64,000 nucleotides of DNA from Ophiocordyceps camponoti-saundersi (nom. inval.) (lineage: Eukaryota; Ascomycota; Sordariomycetes; Hypocreales; Ophiocordycipitaceae): assembly GCA_003339415.1 (NCBI GenBank), contig PDHQ01000016.1:134000-197999 (forward strand), given 5' to 3'. Below the pieces are notes generated by a model. That model saw nothing but the letters and a program-made list of their open reading frames with translations. It was not told where the DNA came from and did no database searches. Shown here piece after piece: positions 1 to 10,798 of this stretch. Each line of letters starts with the position of its first letter. The first letter of the stretch is position 1. Position numbers and translations under genes: made by a program.

Positions 1-503
1 ACGCAGTTGGCCATTGTCACGGCCGGGTTGATGTGACCGCCCGACTTTCCGGCGCAGTAGACGCCGAACATGACGCCGATGCTTTTTTTACGAGCTGTCA
101 GCGAGTTTGTTTCTTCAAGTTTGATCAAGTTGGGAGAGACAAGAAAGAAAAAGAGTTTTACAGAGACTCACCCCCAGCCCCAGGATATGCTCTGATAGTC
201 ACCCTTGGTGCCGTTGCTGAGCACAACTTGAGCGACGACACCGTCCCCAAAGAGGATCAAGACCATGGTACCGACGAATTCGGAAAACGCATCCTGTCCC
301 CAGGAGCGAATCCTAGGCCATACCGGTGTGCGAAGCTGCTGCTCATGCATCTGCATCTGCTGCTGTTGCTGTTGGTGCTGCTCCTTTTGTGATGGTGGTG
401 GTGGCGGCAGCGGTGACGTCGATAACGAAGAGTCGGGACCGTCTGCAGTGACGGGAGAGCCCATCTTGACGACGGTGACGACGGGCTCTCTTGACTTTTC
501 CAT
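1..503 (-). CDS. Aquaglyceroporin (MIP family), 3' part beyond the window
   Basis: Membrane channel for glycerol and water. Only the N-terminal part is present, because the gene runs off the left edge. Exon 1 is 503-172, then an intron 171-82 (donor GTGAGT, acceptor AAAAAAAG), then exon 2 from 81 leftwards. The start at 503 is the ATG that opens MEKSREPVV; an upstream in-frame ATG would add an unlikely leader. The first ~60 residues are a cytoplasmic tail with proline and glutamine runs. Next comes FSEFVGTMVLILFGDGVVAQ (first membrane helix). The splice then gives SWGWGIGVMFGVYCAG and SGGHINPAVT, which contains the first NPA box. The join keeps frame and reproduces the family pattern exactly. 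It is divergent from the glycerol kinase gene at 9134, with a Copia element between them. The half carrying the second NPA box and the selectivity residues is not visible, so glycerol versus water preference is inferred from context. Confidence 0.9.
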
Positions 504-940
504 CAAGGAAGATTGGTGTGATGTTTGTATGTATGTGTGGAGGATATGCAAGCTTGCTGATGAGAAGGGAGAAAGGGGGTAGAAGAAAGCCAAGATGAAA
601 GACAAGAAAGCAAAGGAAGTCTTTCTCTCAAACAACAACACAAGATGCAGGAGGAAAAGACCCTACATCACTTTGTATGTAAAAGCCACCTTCTTGTCTC
701 TTGTAAGTATGTATGTATAAGCGCGAGCCGCGATGAAGACCAGCCACCAACACGGACGGAAACAAGCGGGCGGGATACGGAGATGTTATATATACCGTTT
801 CGGATTTTCATTGATCTTTTTCGACGGCGCCCCGCGGACAACGGCTGAGAAGAGAGGAGGGGAGAGTGAGAATGGGAGAAGGGGTGAGAAGAAAGAGGGA
901 AACATGACCTACATACTACTAGATGCGTACATAACATACC

Positions 941-1000
941 TACATACATACATACATACACATAACACATACATACATACATACATGATACATACATACA
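941..1000. repeat. TACA/CATA tetranucleotide microsatellite
   Basis: Interrupted runs of CATA, about 12 units in 60 bases. Similar tracts recur at about 1131-1160, 8361-8390, 9061-9110, 11031-11054, 11215-11242, 11343-11372, 12611-12633, 25621-25641 and 60331-60345. Confidence 0.85.
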
Positions 1001-2065
1001 AACTAGGAAACATGTGTGCGGAGCAGGCAGCAGTCTCTGGCAAATGGGCCGATGTAAGGTGGCGAAGGAATGAATGAGGCTGGTAAGTTAGTAAAGGAGA
1101 CGGGGTAACGAGAGAAAAAAAAGGTTCGTATACGTATGTATGTATGTATGTATGTACATACTATATCTTTTGGTAGGCAGGTAGTTAGTTGTGAGAGGGA
1201 GGAGATTGATGGACAGAGGAAGAAAGGGATCGAGACAGAGGCAAACCTTGAAAGAGAGAACAAGTCACAAATGCTTGCGTAACGATGCATTGTCCGGCTA
1301 TAGATGCCCAAGAATGTACGACATGATAAGCGAAGCTGAAGTTTAAGAAGAGGTTATCAGATTCGCCTCTCTTCAACTCGTTCGGTTGTCAACTATCGAA
1401 ATAATTGAAGCATTTGCCACTTACAAAACCCAACAGCCTCACAATCAACAACCATGGATCTTTTTAATTTTCTCCCCTTTTCACCCAGCATATTCACATC
1501 CTCTTCATCCATGTAAGAGAATAAAAGCACATGTGGGAAAAACACACATCACAAGAAGAGGGGGGGAAACGTTGTTCACCGTATGAGAAAAAATGGTATT
1601 ACCCTTACGGGCGGAGCCGAGGTCGTTCACGTGGGCTGCGAGTGAACTGACAGCCGAGGCCGGAAGCGAAAGAACTCTCTTAAACGAAAGAAGCAAATAA
1701 AGGAGGGGGGGGCAGAAAGGGAAGATGTTACAAGGGCCTTGAAGAACTGGGCGGGAAAAGAAAAAGAAAGGACGAGACAAGGGGGGGGGTTAAAGAAGGG
1801 GGGCTTAGTGGGTAGTTTAAAGGGTAAAGGTTATTTTGGACAAGAACAGAGCTTTTGCAGTTTACATATGTATGTACATACATACTTAGCTACTGACGAC
1901 ATGCAATGGTTGTGATACATGCATTATACCTGTGTATCTCTATCTATATGTATGTTTACACATGTGAAATGTGCGAATACTCGTTATTGTATGTAAGTAC
2001 GGATGTGTCTGTAGATGTGTGTGTGTATATGATGAAGCTCAGAGTAAGGAATGTCCCTTGTTCGG

Positions 2066-2103
2066 CTCCTCCTCCTCCTCCTCCTCCTCCTCCTCCTCCT
2101 CCT
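2066..2103. repeat. (TCC)n trinucleotide microsatellite
   Basis: About 12 uninterrupted CCT/TCC units. In the forward frames they would read as proline or serine runs and in reverse as glutamate, but no gene carries them. Confidence 0.9.
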
Positions 2104-2296
2104 TCCCCTCTTCACCCGTATCCATATCTTCATCCAAAGTCATTGCCCGATGATACACAAGAGACAAAGAAAAAAGGCCAACCAGACCGTGTTCTAGAAC
2201 GACGATCCCATCGACGTGGCAAAAAGAAAAAGAGAGGGCAAGCAAAGCGACGTTGCACTCGTCCAAGTCTATCGGGAGGACCCTACATATAACTTA

Positions 2297-2438
2297 TGTT
2301 GAGGGGGTCCACGTGACCAGCCCCGCCCGACCTCGCACACGACCTAGCCTAGCTATCCTAGCCTAGACCTAGCACATATATAATATACACATATTAGTGC
2401 ACCTACCCGATAGCCTATGCCCACCTTATATCACTATA
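2297..2438 (+). repeat. 5' LTR of the Copia element
   Basis: It begins TGTTGAGGGGGTCC and ends CACTATA. Compared with the right LTR over the same 142 positions there are about 11 differences. All are C-to-T or G-to-A changes in this copy, and all lie beyond about position 2352. The first ~55 bp are identical to the other copy, including an intact CACGTG at 2310-2315. Confidence 0.95.
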
Positions 2439-2451
2439 GGTTATAAGCGCC
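2439..2451 (+). other. Primer-binding-like site
   Basis: GGTTATAAGCGCC directly follows the left LTR. It resembles the GGTTAT-starting primer sites of Copia elements that pair with an initiator tRNA fragment, altered by RIP. Assignment is by position and resemblance. Confidence 0.55.
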
Positions 2452-5400
2452 TTCTAATACGCTTCCGCTACGCTAAAGTTTACGATACCTTTATTTTCCT
2501 ACTTTTAGGCTTCTTTAATTAATTCGGAACGCTATAGTATAACGGAAAATTCTATACGTAGAATAAAAACGAAGAAAATTATTTTATACTAATTTTAGCA
2601 GCGAAAAATTTAACTAGCTTTCTCGATCCGGAGGCATAATACTAAATAATAAGAAAAAGCGCAAAATACGATAAATAAGAATAGATAACTATATCTTCAT
2701 CTTTTAGTAGTACGAAGCTTAAGGGCGCCGTAAGCTATATTAAGTAATATAGATCTCTTATAGCGGTAGCCCGAATTAATAAGGTAAAACTATTTATCTT
2801 CGATAATAAGGTTCTAACCTAACCTATCGATAAAGACGAAGCTATTAAATATAACGATAAAATAGAAATTACTATAGGAATTATCTTATAGTCCTTTTCC
2901 GGTAAAGCTATTAGTAATATTACCTAGCTTAGCTAGGATAAAAATACTATAGTATATAATATCTATCTCTTAGCTAAAAAATAAGCTAAAATATTAACGA
3001 AGATATAACCTCGATATATTCTTTAATATTAGTATTAGCTTAAGCTAAAAGATAATATAATTAAAAATTAGAGAGCTTTTAAGAAGGATTTTTAAGGCCT
3101 TTAAAACTAGATTATTACGGATAAAGATATAGGGGCTAATTTTAAAAAGATATTATATATTTACGCTTAGAAAGCTATTAATATTATCTAAACCCTATGC
3201 CCCGTTATCGCTAAGAAGTAGGATTATAATATAAATAGCCTTTCTAGGTTATCTTTTAACGATATTAATATATATATTTTATCGTAAATTACTAACTTTA
3301 AAATAACCCGCGACTTATCGAGCGGAAAGGCTCTTTCCGTAACCTAAAGCTAACCTTAGAAAAAGAAGCTAGAAAATAAAGGTAACGGTAATAATAATAA
3401 TAAGCCGAAGCTATTATTATCGAACTTAGAGATACGTATTATACCTTATATACCGAAGCGTACGAATATAACGAATAAGATTATAACCCTCTCTTACTAC
3501 GGCTATAATATCTATCTAGGAGGTTATATTTACTCGAAGGAGTAATATTAGGTTCTCTACCCTAAGCTCCGGCCGCTACCTATTCCTAGGTAATATAGGA
3601 ATAGTAACGCGAGTTCCGTAGGTAGCAGCGCGGATATAATATCGGTAGGAAAGAGCACCGTAGCTTATATTATTAATACTGCCCTTAAAGGTCGCGATAG
3701 CCTTATTTTATAGAACGCTATAGTTATCGATATTAGCTATACCTTATACCTTTTTAATAATAAGGGATAGTTTAATTAATATAAAGAATTTAATAGCTCT
3801 TATTATCTTATAGTATCGAATAGTAAGCCCTTATTTTATTACGGCTAAGGTATTATTATAATTAACGCTTCTAACGGCTATTCGATTATATTTAAAGAGG
3901 TATTCTATAGTATAAATATCCTAGTTAATCTTGTCTCCGCCGATTAGCTTAATTATAAGGAAATTTATATTAATAGCAAAAGTATATACCTTTAATAACG
4001 AGGACGCACCGTCTATTACCTCTCTTAGATAGGAGGTATAGCTAATATTACGGGCGCTAAGGCCTAGAAGCCTTTTATAATAGCTACCTTACCTAAGATA
4101 GAATAGGAAGTTAACTTCGCTATAATATATCGCCGCCTCGGGCACGCGGGCAAAGATAGGATTCTTAAGGCCTACTATAAGTCCGGCCTTACGATTAATA
4201 AGAAAAGTATCTTTAAGTCGTTCTACTACCGCGTATGCTAACTTAAAAAAGTAAATACCGTAATTAGTTAAGATTCCGCTATTCTACTTATAAGTTTCCT
4301 ATAATATATCTTCTAAGATTTTATCTAATATTCTCTAATAGCCTATAAGGGTTATCGGTATACGCTTTACGGAATCGATACTTATACTAACTATTACTAG
4401 GTTTTTTTTATAAAAACCCGTAATAAAGCTTTTAAATAGCTTAAAGCGTAGAAACGCAGCGTTAACGCTACTACTAGCGGCTGCCGTATTTAAGTAATAA
4501 GCTTCGATAATGCCCTTAAATTTACGTAATAAAAGATTAAAGCTTAGGCCGCTAATAAGGGCTTTATCTTATAATTTTATGCCCCTTATACTCCTACCTA
4601 GAACGGTAAAGCTAAGCGTGCCGGCCGTACCCTTATAGAGGCTACGAGAGCTATTTATATTAAGACGAAGCTGCTTAAGAAGCTATAGCTATTCTTTATC
4701 GACTCTAGCGCCTATATATAGAATATACTACTATCGTTAACTAACCCGAAGAATTAGAGCCTTATCGAGATAATAATAGCCGCGATCCGCGTTCTATATA
4801 AATATTCGATTAAATATATACGATCGTGGGGTTATAAGGTATACGTTATTATCCCTCCCTAATATAGGATTTAGAGCGCTAAAATAGCCCCTTAAGCTAA
4901 GGAAAGCCGCCTCGTCGGCATAGAAGGCCTTTACGGGCATATTTATAAGATATATCTACCCGAAAAAGATAAGATTATTAGGGCTAGAGATATTAAGTTT
5001 TATAACCCGGCCGATCTAAAGCTCGATTAAATAGTTAAATACGTCGCAGAGCCTAAGATTAAAGAAGATTAGGAAGATTAACTTAATAAAGACGAATTCT
5101 TCCGATTCGGACCTAATAATATTAATAATAATAATAATAATAACGATAATAATTATAATCGTCCTAGCGATCGAGGCTTATAAGAGCCTGCTAGTAACCT
5201 TAAGGTAGGAAACGTATCTAATTTAGGTAATAAAACCGCAGGCTTTTCTTAATCCGAAAAGCTAGCTACGCCTCCTAATATGATATAATTCCTTACGCCT
5301 AATTAGACGCCCGGCGCCCGATTTAATAATCTAGCCGATAAAGAAGCTCCTCCGTAAGCTAAGCTAAGGAATAAGGCTACGATACCCGCTACTAATTATA

Positions 5401-8060
5401 AAACCCGTTCTATAACGGCTATTATAGCTAAATTTACTACTAACGCTATTTTTAGAGATATTAACGAAGAAGAGGCAAAGATTCCCGACTTCGTCCTGCC
5501 GATTAACGCCGTATTTAACGTTCTAATACTATCGACGCCTAAAGGCTAGTAGGATATCCGTAAGTAATCCGATTATCTCTCCTATTAGCGCCTAGTAATA
5601 AATACCGAAATTAAAGCTCTATATAGTCGATATACCTAGGATCTTATTAATCGACCTATTAGTAAATAAGTTCTACCCGGTAAATAGGTATTTATAATAA
5701 AAACGCCCGAGAATAAAACTATAATTACTAAGGTATACTAATACGTAAGAGGGGATAAAGAAAAGGCCTTATACTCTATCGAGGACCTTTATACCGCTAT
5801 CGCGCACCTCTCTTTTATTCGAGTATTCTTATCGATCGTAGCCTTCTAAGATCTCGAATAGTAATAATTTAATATTATTAATATATTCGTAAACGCCCCT
5901 TATTAGGAGGAATTTTTCGTCGATTAGCCGTATCTATTCGAAGACGGCACGAATCGAGTATATAGGCTTAATCGAGCCCTATATGGCCTTAAGTTATCTT
6001 CCGCGATATAGTTTACTTACGCTAGCAAGGCCCTTAAACGCTATAAATAATAATAACTTAAATTTAAGTTCTATATCTATATATACCTTAAGGGATTTAT
6101 TATACTCCTTTACGTTAACGATATTATAATTATAGCGCCTATAGCTGCTCTTATAAATAAGGGAAAGGGCATTTTAAAGGAATTATAGGATCTGCGCGAC
6201 TTAGGCGAACCTACTACCTTCTTAGGCTTATAATTCCGCAGGAACCGTGCTACGTATATAATTTACGTGCACTAAGAGAAATATACTACTAAAATACTCG
6301 AATTATTCGGCGAAGGCGTTACGAACGCCGTATAAACGCCCTAGCCGCCTAAGGTTAAAATACCCGCTAATTAGAAAATATAGCCGCTTACGATACTTTA
6401 AAAAGAATAGCTAAAGAGGATAGGTAGTATAAATTATCTCTCTAACGGTATAAGGCCTAACTTAGCCTTTACGAATAGCAAATTATATAAAGGTAACCTT
6501 AATCTAACCGCCTCGCACCTTCTTATATAGAAGAATTTAATACGATACCTTTACGGCACGAAGAGCTTAGGCCTTACGCTCGGAGGTGCTTATAGCCCTT
6601 AAGATTTAAAACCTCGTATCTTTATAGATACCTCTTTTGCAGATAATTTATATATAAAATACTTGATAGCCGGATATATCGTTTTCGTTAGTATAGGCCC
6701 CGTATATTAGAAATCGAAATAGTAGACGCTTATAACGCTATCGTTAACGGAGGCCGAATTTATTAATTTAACGCCTATAGGTATAAGCCTAATCTAGATA
6801 AACGAGATTCTTAAGAACTTAAAGCTATTATAGTAATAGACGCCTATAATTATATTTACCGATAGCTTTAACGCTAAAGCTATCGCCTTTAATAAGTTTA
6901 AAGTAGCCCGAATAAGGTATATTAATATATAATATAAATAGGTTATTAATCGCGTAGAAAAGCGATTTTTTACGATCTAGTATATCGGCATAGCCGATAT
7001 AGCCGTAGATAGCTTTATAAAGCCTCTATAGCGCCTCTAATACGCTAAATTCGTTTATATATTATATCTTTCCGACCCGAAGATTACGATCTTACCCTCT
7101 AAGGCTAAAAATAATATAAAGGGCAGCCCTCGTACGCTATTAGATAAGCCTAGGGCGCCCGATAATAAAGCCCGTAATACCCTTATACTACCCGATAACG
7201 ATAGCACCGATACTAAACGAACTAATCGATTAAATCGAAAAACTAATAAATAATATAATATAAGATTTCTATTACCGGGGGATCCCGTACCTAAAGGGGG
7301 GATCTTAAGAAAGAAAAGTAATTAGCGTCGCGCTATAGCTATTAATTAAGATAGGACGGATCGTTTTAGAAAGGTAGGTATCGATTAAGAGAGGACGGAT
7401 AAGGTATATCGCGATTAACGCCCTAAAAAAGCTCGCGATTATTAACTTTACCGTTAGCCCGGCTTCGTGCCGCCGCCGATCCCGCGATATATACCTTTTA
7501 ACACGCCTCTAAGCGATTATTCCGGCCTTAAAAGTATTAATAGCAGGCACCTTTAAGCCCCTTATTATTAAATATATTAACTTATACGACTTTAGCGGCA
7601 TTTCCCTACTAAGCGATACGAATAACGATACCTCTCTCTATATATATATATAGCTATAAGGCTTATAGCCTATCTTTAGCCCCTTATAAGAAGAGGAATT
7701 TTCCTTTAAATTAGGCCTCTTAATACCCTTTATATAGGCGTTTTAACCCTTCTTAACGGCTTAATTTAACCTTCTTAATAGCTTAGACTAACTTATTTAA
7801 GGCCCCTTAAGAGTAGCTTAGAGAGGCCTATTCCTACTATTTTCTACTATTTCCTTTACTAATTAACTAATCCGGAACGGAATAACCCTATCCGGGACTT
7901 AATTTAATTTCTTAGATCCTATTTTTTATTACGTTTTTAAGCTATTTAAGCCCTTTGCCGGCCCTTTAAGAAAAGCCTAAAAACGCTATTTTTGCTGTTT
8001 TGTTGTTTTCCGCGCTTTGCGGCACGGGATAACTATTTTCCGCTCGTTTGAGCGGGCCTG

Positions 8061-8068
8061 AAGGGGGG
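8061..8068 (+). other. Polypurine tract of the Copia element
   Basis: AAGGGGGG immediately precedes the right LTR, as expected for plus-strand priming. A second purine run (AAAGGGGGGATC) lies inside the element near 7291. Confidence 0.75.
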
Positions 8069-8210
8069 TGTTGAGGGGGTCCACGTGACCAGCCCCGCCC
8101 GACCTCGCACACGACCTAGCCTAGCCATCCTAGCCTAGACCTAGCACACACATAATACACACATATCAGTGCACCCACCCGATGGCCTGTGCCCACCTTG
8201 TGTCACCATA
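8069..8210 (+). repeat. 3' LTR of the Copia element, not mutated by RIP
   Basis: 142 bp, TGTTGAGG to CACCATA. Its CpA and TpG dinucleotides (for example in CACACATAATACACACA) are kept, so this copy approximates the sequence before RIP. It contains CACGTG at 8082-8087. Confidence 0.95.
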
Positions 8211-8215
8211 ACTTA

Positions 8216-9133
8216 TAAGTATGCATGTATGTATGTACAAGGTCCGTCAGCTCGACGTCGTAGCGAGCGGCTTACAAGCGCCCCGTGGCGTGGTTCAGCT
8301 TCTTGTCTGATGATGTTTGTTTCTGGTCTTTCCCCGCAGATTCCTTCGTTAGATATGCGCACATACATACATACATACATACATACATATGTAGGATTCA
8401 GTTTGTATTGGTGCTGATCCCTTCTCTTGTGTGGTCCCTCCCTTCAGTATCCCATCTCGTTGCCGGATGCGGTTTGAGTTGAGGGATGGCCGCAACAGAC
8501 GACGGATTTTTTCTGTACGCATATATATACATACACGCAGTAGATAGACTTGTCTGTATGTATAAGTGGTGCTTCTTCTCCCTACGGGATGGGGAATGGA
8601 CAATCAAGAAACCTCGGTTTACTTTGCAGGAAAAAGGGGGATCGTTAAGAACTGCAAAGTGTCCAAAGTAAAACATAAGATCTAAAGGATGGAAATACGA
8701 ACCGGGCAAAATAAAAAAAACCCTAACGCCGGATTTGAAGATGCCCCAAGAGATGGATGAAGAAAGCAAAGAGGGAAGAAGAGAAGACAAGAGAAGAATT
8801 GGATTCCAAAAGAGGGAAGAAAAAAGCCCTCATCTGTTGGTTCCGTGTGCAACAACGCCAACCCCCCAGCCCCGTGGAAGGATGGCGTCAATGTCTTTAA
8901 AGCAAGGCAGCAGGGCGTCATCTTCTTACTGGATATATACAAACATACATACATATGAATCATATCTACCTAGGCATGCAGGTAGGTAGGTAGGTCAGTC
9001 GGTAGGTAAGCTCTCTTCTATCCCATCCTCTATCATCCGACTTCAAGCACGAGCCTCGGCATCACACACATCTATACGCACACATACACATACATATACA
9101 CATACAACTCACCGGGACATCTTGTTGCACACA
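8216..9133. other. Intergenic region, promoter side of the glycerol kinase gene
   Basis: About 0.9 kb without a supported gene. It holds TACA/TATG tracts (8220-8236, 8361-8390, 9061-9110), a GTAG tract near 8975-9008 and a purine-rich stretch 8640-8830. It is the right half of the former shared promoter region. Confidence 0.6.
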
Positions 9134-10798
9134 ATGTCACGACCAACCTTTGTCGGCGCCATCGATCAAGGCACAACCAGCTCCCGCTTCCTCATCTTTA
9201 ACCGACGAGGCGAAGTCGTGGCTCTACATCAGCTCGAATTCGGCCAAATCTATCCCAAGCCAGGGTTCGAATCTCCCCCCCTCCCCCTCCATCTCCTATC
9301 CGTTCCTATATACATACAATACAAACCCCCTTTCCCCCGTCCATCTCTCTCTCTCTCAGCTAAAGAAAACTCACTTCTCCATACATCACCAACATAAAGC
9401 TGGCACGAACACGATGCCGACGAACTCATCTCCTCAGTCGAAGCCTGCATTGACGGCGCCGTAGCAAAGTTCGAAACCCAAGGCCACTCTCGCGACCAAA
9501 TCGTCGCCATCGGCATCACCAACCAGCGAGAAACGACAGTAGTCTGGGACCGGTCTACGGGAAAAGCCCTGCACAATGCCATCGTCTGGACGGATACGAG
9601 GACCCAGGATCTCGTCCGACGGCTCAAGGGCCGTATCGGCGCCGGCGAGCTCATGGAACGGTGCGGCCTCCCGCTCTCGACTTATCCTTCGGTCGGGAAG
9701 CTCCTTTGGCTTTTGGAACACGTCCCGGCGGTGAGGGAGGCGTATGATGGTGGGAACCTCGCTTTCGGTACCGTCGATGCTTGGTTGGCCTATCGTCTTA
9801 ATGGCGGGCCGGATAGGGAGGTTCACGTAACGGATCCGTCCAACGCTTCGAGGACAATGTTCATGAACCTCCATACGCTAGACTACGATGCCGACCTCCT
9901 CGACTGGTTCCGCATCGACAGGAAGAAGCTGGCCCTCCCTCGCATCGTCAGGTCAGCCGACGTTCAGGCGTACGGCTCTCTGGCGGCGACGACGCTGAGA
10001 GGCGTGCCCATCACGGGCTGTCTAGGCGATCAGTCGGCCGCCCTCGTCGGACAAAAGGGCTTCACGCCGGGCCTGGCGAAGAACACGTACGGCACCGGCT
10101 GCTTCCTGCTGTACAACGTCGGCGACAAGCCGGTGATTTCCAAGCACGGACTATTGACGACGGTGGCCTTTGACCTGGGCGAGGGCATGACCATGTACGC
10201 GCTAGAAGGAAGCATCGCCGTGGCCGGGTCGAGCGTGAAGTTCCTCGTCGACAACTTCAACTTCATCGAGTCGAGCTCTAGACTGAGCGCCCTAGCCGAG
10301 ACGGTAGAGGACAACGGGGGATGCACCTTCGTGACGGCATTCAGCGGCCTGTTCGCACCCTACTGGATAGACGACGCCAGAGGCACCATCTTCGGCATAA
10401 CGGCCTACACGCAAAAGGGCCACATCGCGAGGGCGACGCTGGAGGCGACCTGCTTCCAGACCAAGGCCATCCTGGGCGCCATGGAAAAGGACAGCGGCCA
10501 GGCGCTGACGGAGTTGGCCGTGGACGGCGGCATGTGCAACGCCGACCTCATCATGCAGACGCAGGCCGACCTCATCGGCATCCCCGTCAACCGGCCGGCC
10601 ATGCGCGAGACGACCGCTCTCGGGGCCGCCATCGCCGCGGGCTTGGCCGTCGGTGTGTGGGAGTCTGTCGACGATCTCCGCCACGTGAATACCGAGGGCC
10701 GGACCATGTTCCGGCCGGCCATCAGCGCCGGGGAGGCGAGCCGACGTTTTGACCGGTGGGAAAAGGCCGTACAGATGAGTCGTGGGTGGGCCGAATGA
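9134..10798 (+). CDS. GUT1: Glycerol kinase (FGGY family)
   Basis: Cytosolic enzyme that makes glycerol 3-phosphate from glycerol and ATP, the first step of glycerol use. Exon 1 is 9134-9264, intron 9265-9399 (donor GTTCGA, acceptor AAAG), exon 2 9400-10798, giving 509 residues, a normal length. The start at 9134 opens [18 protein letters not shown], whose phosphate-binding DQGTTSSR lies at residues 11-18; an ATG-less extension of four codons upstream was not used. The splice restores PKPGWHEHDA. Further landmarks are [13 protein letters not shown], the central ATP-site stretch [16 protein letters not shown], and the C-terminal [15 protein letters not shown] and RETTALGAA. The gene is divergent from the aquaglyceroporin gene and upstream of a Zn2Cys6 regulator. 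The donor sequence is uncommon but frame and protein match leave little doubt. Confidence 0.96.

Larger units (their letters stand above)
504..2296. other. Intergenic region upstream of the aquaglyceroporin gene
   Basis: No gene is supported here. The stretch holds several TACA/TATG tetranucleotide tracts (about 941-1000, 1131-1160, 1865-1885), G-rich runs near 1700-1800, a CACGTG box at 1628-1633 and a (TCC)n tract. The short open frames are repeat translations or show no family resemblance. It is the left half of what was a shared divergent promoter region before the retroelement inserted. Confidence 0.6.
2297..8210 (+). mobile_element. Ty1/Copia LTR retrotransposon, inactivated by RIP
   Basis: A complete 5,914-bp element bounded by 142-bp LTRs and flanked by a 5-bp target duplication ACTTA (2292-2296 and 8211-8215). 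It lies on the plus strand: a primer-binding-like site follows the left LTR and a polypurine tract AAGGGGGG abuts the right LTR. No open frame survives, but decayed pol landmarks follow Copia order. A protease-like stretch lies near 3715-3790 and a GAG-pre-integrase CxxRLGHAG-like stretch near 4129-4175. Integrase core remnants lie around 4350-4405. The reverse transcriptase YVDD box is at about 6111-6125, with its first Asp codon now AAC. An RNase H end resembling KHIDIQYH lies near 6915-6945. CpA and TpG are almost gone and TpA is in great excess, which is the RIP signature. Roughly 780 bp separate the RNase H remnant from the right LTR. Confidence 0.95.

Noticed and set aside
2039..2266. 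Poly-Glu and poly-Ser/Pro frames over the TCC tract
   Set aside because: Translations of a microsatellite in several frames, without conserved sequence.
8000..8068. Possible separate gene or promoter between the mutated Copia interior and its 3' LTR
   Set aside because: The stretch is unmutated element sequence leading to the polypurine tract; no open frame is present.
9262..9275. GGTTCGAATC, the T-loop box of tRNA genes
   Set aside because: It is the exon-intron border of the glycerol kinase gene; no cloverleaf arms can be drawn around it.
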